Source: Paenibacillus typhae
GTDB lineage: Bacteria; Bacillota; Bacilli; Paenibacillales; Paenibacillaceae
Reading direction: 5' to 3'
Assembly (NCBI RefSeq): GCF_900099765.1
Contig: NZ_FNDX01000023.1
Coordinates: 1-64,000 of the forward strand
DNA: 64,000 nt
This document shows positions 61,012 to 64,000 of this stretch, in pieces; the first letter of the stretch is position 1; every line of letters begins with the position of its first letter. The notes under the pieces were generated by a model. That model saw only the letters and a program-made list of their open reading frames with translations. It was not told the origin of the DNA and did no database searches. A program made the position numbers and the translations under genes.

Positions 61012-62883
61012 CTATTCTGCTGCAGGCGCTCTATCCGGCAGCTGCGTGACATAGCTGTCAGAGAGCTGGCGGAGTCTCAGTGCACGGTTGTATTCGTCCT
61101 CTGTTCCGGCAGGAGCCTGCCCTCCGGAAGCAAGAATATACTGCGTGTTATCTTCAAAGCTGTTGCCCGGAATGAGCAGCCCGGAGCTGGCGATGAAGGA
61201 GCCGGTCGGCAGGTAGTAGCGCTGCGGCAACAAATTGTATGTCTGGGCAGTCAGGTCCTGGCCGAAATGAATGGTGCTGTCCAGCGACACCCCGAGCAGG
61301 CTCGCAGCGGTCGGCATAATATCCACTTCTCCCCCGACCTGCTCAAGCGTCTGCGGCTGCAGGCTGCCTTGCTCATGAATCATGAGCGGAATGTTCAGCA
61401 TGTTGGCGTACTCATACTCATGTCCGTAGATTTCTTCCATCAGCTGCTTATCGTCATGATCCAGGGAATAAATCGGCAGACCCATGTGGTCCCCGTACAC
61501 CATAATCAGGCTGTCATCCCATACACCGCTGGCCTTCAGCTCTTCAACAAATTGCCCGAACGCGTAATCGGCATAATTCTGTGAGCGGATATAGTCGCCG
61601 ACAAAGGTGCCTTCGTAACGCTCTGGCAGCTTCATCTGGTATTTTTCCTCAGGAATCGTAAACGGATGGTGGGCTGACATGGAGATCACCTGGGCGTAGA
61701 ACGGCTTGCCGTCCTGGTCCATTTCCTTCAGCTTGTCGGCTGTTTTGCGGTAGAGCACTTCATCGGACGGTCCGAAGAAGAAGGTATCCTCATCCCCGAA
61801 AAACTTATGGTCGTAATAGTGCTCGAAGCCGAGTGCTTTATACAGCTCTCCACGGTTCCAGAATTCCACGTCATTGGTGTGGAAGGTGGCGGTCTGATAG
61901 CCGCTGGCCTGCAGGAGGCGCGGGAGGCTTGGCAGCTCTTTATCGACATAAGACATCGTGGCCGCACCCTTAGGCGGAATATAGAAGGAAGAGTTGACCA
62001 CGAATTCCGCATCCGAGGTATTTCCCTGGCCGACCATCTGATAGAAGTTAGGGAAATACAGGCTGTCTTTCATCAGGCTGTTCAGGTTAGGCGTAATCTC
62101 TTTGCCGTCGATTGTAAGCCCCAGCAGGAAGTTCTGGAAGGATTCCAGCTGGATAATAATCAGGTTCTTGCCTTTGGCCGCACCCTGGAACGGGGAAACG
62201 GCCGCCGGATCGATTCCTTTTACCTCATTGATAACGTCCTGTGTAATTTCACTGGCCTTAACCAGCTCCGGTTTGTCTTGAGCAAAAATGGCGTAGACCT
62301 CATAATTAAGAAGTCCCATTTCCTGCGCTTTCTTGATTTCATTCATGCTGGCCTTATTAGGCAGAACATTGAACAGGCAGAGACCGAGCGACAGGGCGAA
62401 CAGCAGACTGTAGGAAAATCTCGACTTGCCGCTCCGGCGGTTGATCTTTTCTTTTTTATAAGTACGGCCTTTCTTATTGAAAAAGAAATAAATGCCAAAG
62501 ATGATAATGTCGGAAAAGATCAGCAGATAATACGGGTCCATCAGGGAAAAGACGCTGTTGCGTACAGCGGTTACCTGATTAACCTGTTCAGCCGCCTGGT
62601 AGGTGACGATTACACCGTAATATTTGAAGTACATAATGGCCGCGAAAAAGATTGCCGTTACAAGCAGGTTGACCAGCATGTAAAGTCCTAGCTTGCGTTT
62701 GGAGGCGAAGGCCTCAATGAGACAGAACAGTGCCCAGATAAAAGGGATTTCCGTTATCAGTGATTTCCAGGACAGCAGATCCCCGAAAATAACGCCCCAG
62801 GCCAGGAAGCTTTTGAGTATAAAAATAAGCGTAAAAAACACGAATGGTTTGGCTACCCACCGTTTAATAGTAAGGGATGACAC
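61012..62883 (-). CDS. LTA synthase-family sulfatase-fold enzyme
   Basis: The 623-residue protein has five N-terminal membrane helices (to about 175), a linker, then an extracellular alkaline-phosphatase-like domain. Metal and catalytic residues are in place: Glu247 in IIQLESFQN, nucleophile Thr289 in GQGNTSDAEF, and MVYGDHMGLP further on. It would polymerise glycerol phosphate from phosphatidylglycerol onto a lipid anchor (LTA) or prime such chains. A GTG at 62883 with AGAAGG 7 nt upstream starts it. It is a single-gene unit. Distinguishing LtaS from primase or stress paralogues needs more than sequence. Confidence 0.9.
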   Translation of the reverse strand: MSSLTIKRWVAKPFVFFTLIFILKSFLAWGVIFGDLLSWKSLITEIPFIWALFCLIEAFASKRKLGLYMLVNLLVTAIFFAAIMYFKYYGVIVTYQAAEQVNQVTAVRNSVFSLMDPYYLLIFSDIIIFGIYFFFNKKGRTYKKEKINRRSGKSRFSYSLLFALSLGLCLFNVLPNKASMNEIKKAQEMGLLNYEVYAIFAQDKPELVKASEITQDVINEVKGIDPAAVSPFQGAAKGKNLIIIQLESFQNFLLGLTIDGKEITPNLNSLMKDSLYFPNFYQMVGQGNTSDAEFVVNSSFYIPPKGAATMSYVDKELPSLPRLLQASGYQTATFHTNDVEFWNRGELYKALGFEHYYDHKFFGDEDTFFFGPSDEVLYRKTADKLKEMDQDGKPFYAQVISMSAHHPFTIPEEKYQMKLPERYEGTFVGDYIRSQNYADYAFGQFVEELKASGVWDDSLIMVYGDHMGLPIYSLDHDDKQLMEEIYGHEYEYANMLNIPLMIHEQGSLQPQTLEQVGGEVDIMPTAASLLGVSLDSTIHFGQDLTAQTYNLLPQRYYLPTGSFIASSGLLIPGNSFEDNTQYILASGGQAPAGTEDEYNRALRLRQLSDSYVTQLPDRAPAAE

Positions 62884-63165
62884 AGCTTCGCCTTCTTTCT
62901 TAGAGATGAAACGCCGCTCCCGGCTGGGAGGATGCAGCGCTTGGACAAGAGAATTCCTATATTAATAGACCTTATTATGCAGCGCTGGCAGGTGAATGTC
63001 AAAAAACAGAAATGCCGTATAACCTCACTTAACTGCGTAATAAATGATGCGCGTACGTGAACCGGATATTATCTTACTCAGATTAGAGCATACGGGGTAA
63101 AAAGCAGGAAAACGGTGGTTCACGCCAAAAAGGGCGAGCGATAGAAGGGGGGCAGGCTTTAAAAA

Positions 63166-64000
63166 ATGCATTTTGCGGAAATTTCCATATCAGTAAGGTC
63201 CTTGGTCGAATATGTATTCAGCAGCGGCAGCCTTATGCCGGGCTTCAGCAGCGGTGCTGCAATGGCCGAGGGGACGCGCATTCATCAGCATATACAGAAG
63301 CAATATAAGGAAGGCGACCGTAAAGAGGTCTACCTCAAGACAGAAATAGTCCACGCGGGTCTCAAGTTTATCATTGACGGGCGTTGTGACGGACTGCTGA
63401 CCGGGGAGGACGGGGCTGTTACGGTAGAAGAGATTAAATCTACCGCGGAGCTGCTGGAGCCGGATTTTGCCGGCAAAGAGGTCCACTGGGCTCAGGCCCT
63501 GATGTATGCCTACATCCTTTGCCTGGATCTGGGGCTCACGGATATCACGGTGAAGCTCACTTATGTCCGGCGCGGCGGAGAAGAGCAGCAGAGCATGTAC
63601 CGGAAAATGACAGCGGCGGAGCTGGAGGCATTCGCGGGCGATACCGTTGCCAGGTATGCCCCGTATGCGGAGCTGCTCGTCCGGCATCAGGAGCAGCGGG
63701 ACAGCAGCATCCGCGCGCTGGCCTTTCCTTTTCCGGCCTACCGCAGCGGGCAGCGGCACTTTGCGGCAGCCGTCTACAAGTCGGTTGCCGAGGGGGTCAA
63801 TCTGTTCGCCCAGGCGCCGACAGGGATCGGCAAAACGATGTCCACGCTTTTTCCGGCACTCAAGGCTCTGGGGGAGGGAAATGCAGCGGGGCTGTTCTAC
63901 TTGACAGCCAAAACTGTCAATCGGCTGGCGGCACAGGAGGCCATCGGAATGCTGCTGGCGCAGGGCCTGCAGCTGCATGCCGTGACGCTGACCGCCAAAG
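63166..64000 (+). CDS. PD-(D/E)XK nuclease-helicase (DinG/XPD type), N-terminal part
   Basis: The frame opens at an ATG at 63166 and runs 278 codons to the window edge without a stop. Residues 60-105 have a Cas4/RecB-like nuclease core: FIIDGRCDGLL then TVEEIKSTAE, with HWAQALMYAYILC as the Gln-containing helix. A superfamily 2 helicase starts after residue 180 with YRSGQRHFAAAVY and Walker A QAPTGIGKT near 217, then LFYLTAKT. This nuclease-helicase layout is found in Firmicutes DNA-repair helicases of the XPD/DinG type. AGG lies 10 nt before the ATG. Confidence 0.85.
   Translation, partial: MHFAEISISVRSLVEYVFSSGSLMPGFSSGAAMAEGTRIHQHIQKQYKEGDRKEVYLKTEIVHAGLKFIIDGRCDGLLTGEDGAVTVEEIKSTAELLEPDFAGKEVHWAQALMYAYILCLDLGLTDITVKLTYVRRGGEEQQSMYRKMTAAELEAFAGDTVARYAPYAELLVRHQEQRDSSIRALAFPFPAYRSGQRHFAAAVYKSVAEGVNLFAQAPTGIGKTMSTLFPALKALGEGNAAGLFYLTAKTVNRLAAQEAIGMLLAQGLQLHAVTLTAK

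Noticed and set aside
1..64000. CRISPR arrays, prophage, tRNA and rRNA genes
   Set aside because: No regular repeat-spacer pattern, phage structural genes, or tRNA/rRNA sequences were seen.

Overview
The window looks like a chromosomal segment of a Paenibacillus-type Firmicute. It has mid-50s GC, strong AGGAGG-type ribosome binding sites, frequent GTG/TTG starts, futalosine-pathway menaquinone genes, an LTA-synthase-family enzyme, many c-di-GMP enzymes and long sensor kinases. This assignment is by protein style and gene content only. Coding density is high and transcription units are short. I see no rRNA, tRNA, CRISPR array or prophage. The only mobile DNA recognised is a truncated IS3-type orfA at the left edge.

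Layout. 0-4 kb: IS3 orfA fragment, a small PD-(D/E)XK-like protein, a methyltransferase, then mqnB-mqnD (menaquinone by the futalosine route; mqnB is extremely GC-rich). 4.3-7.2 kb: a quinone/catechol stress module (mhqR, DoxX protein, ring-cleaving dioxygenase, hydrolase) with matching palindromic operators. 7.2-8.7 kb: a non-coding stretch with tandem repeats, a candidate small RNA and a Zur-box-like site in front of a lone AAA+ ATPase. 8.7-12.6 kb: two drug/metabolite exporters, a FlxA-like coiled-coil protein, a DnaA-box-like cluster and a nitroreductase. 12.6-15.9 kb: biotin ECF transporter (bioY diverging from ecfA and a gene fusing a second EcfA to EcfT). 16-20.3 kb: cytoplasmic alpha-amylase, DUF72 protein, diguanylate cyclase.

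20.7-33.9 kb is one metabolic island for reductive pyrimidine use: an ABC importer with an NMT1/THI5-like binding protein, CoA-acylating semialdehyde dehydrogenase, beta-alanine-type aminotransferase, a PucR-family regulator, PreT/PreA dihydropyrimidine dehydrogenase, dihydropyrimidinase and a small unknown protein. The two plus-strand operons share a 19-bp dyad in their leaders. The gene for N-carbamoyl-beta-alanine hydrolysis is not in the window.

33.9-64 kb: acetyltransferase, a beta-sandwich protein, a SARP-type response regulator with a double-module hybrid kinase whose HisKA phospho-histidine is replaced by Asn, a TVP38 membrane protein, a DsrE plus desulfurase-like pair, two GGDEF/EAL proteins around an acetate-transporter homologue, a UbiA-DUF6081-UbiA cassette, an oxidoreductase, an ABC exporter, an MHYT-GGDEF-EAL protein, an intergenic region built of inverted repeats, a chemoreceptor, a MarR regulator, an LTA-synthase-family enzyme and the start of a nuclease-helicase.

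The items most worth following are the paired pyrimidine-operon dyads, the Zur-like site before the AAA+ ATPase, the EcfA-EcfT fusion with its repeated linker, the Asn-for-His kinase, the UbiA-DUF6081-UbiA cassette and the two intergenic repeat families.
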